Shown here one piece after another: positions 63,633 through 64,000 of a stretch of 64,000 bases of DNA. Position numbers and translations under genes: made by a program. This stretch comes from Platerodrilus igneus. Lineage: Eukaryota; Arthropoda; Insecta; Coleoptera; Lycidae. The stretch is taken from assembly GCA_036346225.1 (NCBI GenBank), contig JARFIW010001484.1:186001-250000 (forward strand). The letters run 5' to 3'. Positions within the stretch are counted from its first letter, which is position 1, and each line of letters starts with the position of its first letter. The notes under the pieces are model-generated. The model was not told the origin of the DNA and made no database searches. It saw only the letters and a program-made list of their open reading frames with translations.

Positions 63633-64000
63633 GTCGTCTCGGATACAAAGTTGCATATCCGTTCTCATGAACTTTTAATAACCTGTCTGGTTTATCTTTG
63701 TATTAAATTTTTGCAATTGCATTATGATTTATTTAACAATTTCTAATAATTCCTATTAAATTCTATTATTTAATATATAGGTAAATTGGGGAATATATAA
63801 TTCGCGTAATTAATAATGACTATTCGTTATCAAATCTCTGCTGCTCATCACTTCATCGAATCGTGCGAAATATTAGATGTAATTATAATACAAAAAAAAA
63901 CCCCATCGAAGAGTGTGTACTTGTTTTTTTGGAAAAGATATTATTTAACATTAATAAGATAATACCGCAATGAAGGTCGTAAAGTGAATGAAGACATGTT
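63633..64000. other. No recognisable feature
   Basis: AT-rich flank to the right of the Gypsy-C LTR. Confidence 0.5.

Noticed and set aside
1..64000. CRISPR arrays, bacterial operons, riboswitches or rRNA
   Set aside because: No regularly spaced short palindromic repeats, ribosome-binding sites or rRNA-like sequence were seen; the satellite monomers are too long and have no unique spacers.

Overview
This is a gene-poor, AT-rich stretch of an animal genome, most likely an insect or other arthropod. The evidence is the combination of BEL/Pao and Ty3/Gypsy LTR retrotransposons (one of the 17.6/297 type with a tRNA-Ser primer site), a Penelope-like element, tRNA-derived SINEs, MITE-like elements, many (AT)n runs and one exon with animal-type splice signals. 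No bacterial genes, rRNAs or convincing functional tRNA genes were seen. Almost everything recognisable is transposable-element material, and most of it is broken. All calls come from reading the sequence; no database search was run. || Layout. 1-483: fragment of a non-LTR reverse transcriptase (minus). 673-2007: decayed Gypsy pol end (plus). 2545-3655: repeat block with three tRNA-like modules, two direct and one inverted. 3745-4975: decayed Penelope-like element (minus). 5003-5158 and 7461-7570: short tandem repeats beside (AT)n runs. 6926-7390: inverted-repeat element. 10823-11025: the only candidate host coding exon, with a signal peptide and five cysteines. || 11731-24661: a 12.9-kb foldback-like DNA element with matching inverted ends (ATGTGGCTGAA) and an exact 9-bp target duplication (TGCTTTGCT). 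It holds four arrays of a ~143-bp satellite, in one orientation on the left and the opposite on the right. Its interior carries a decayed PHD-finger ORF, a SINE and a 2.77-kb unit present twice in tandem. || 25426-39972: a rearranged zone. A ~3.2-kb segment occurs twice (25426-28618, 28972-32173). A BEL/Pao element (minus) follows, with a 1-kb LTR at 38971-39972, a primer site and gag-NC-PR-RT in one frame broken by three single stops. A second copy of its middle part is spliced to another LTR copy at 31780-32783. 41027-46943: a second, decayed BEL/Pao element (plus), interrupted at about 42050-43330 by two LTRs lying head to head around a tRNA-Lys-type primer site. || 49754-53230: a fairly young Gypsy element (minus) with both LTRs, but with RT and RNase H deleted so that protease runs into integrase. 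55356-55816: Harbinger-type MITE. 57264-63632: a 5'-complete, 3'-truncated 17.6/297-like Gypsy element (minus) with LTR, primer site, gag, protease, RT, RNase H and part of integrase. Five copies of one tRNA-derived SINE family are spread through the window. Several near-identical duplications differ largely by homopolymer-length changes, so some may be assembly artefacts.
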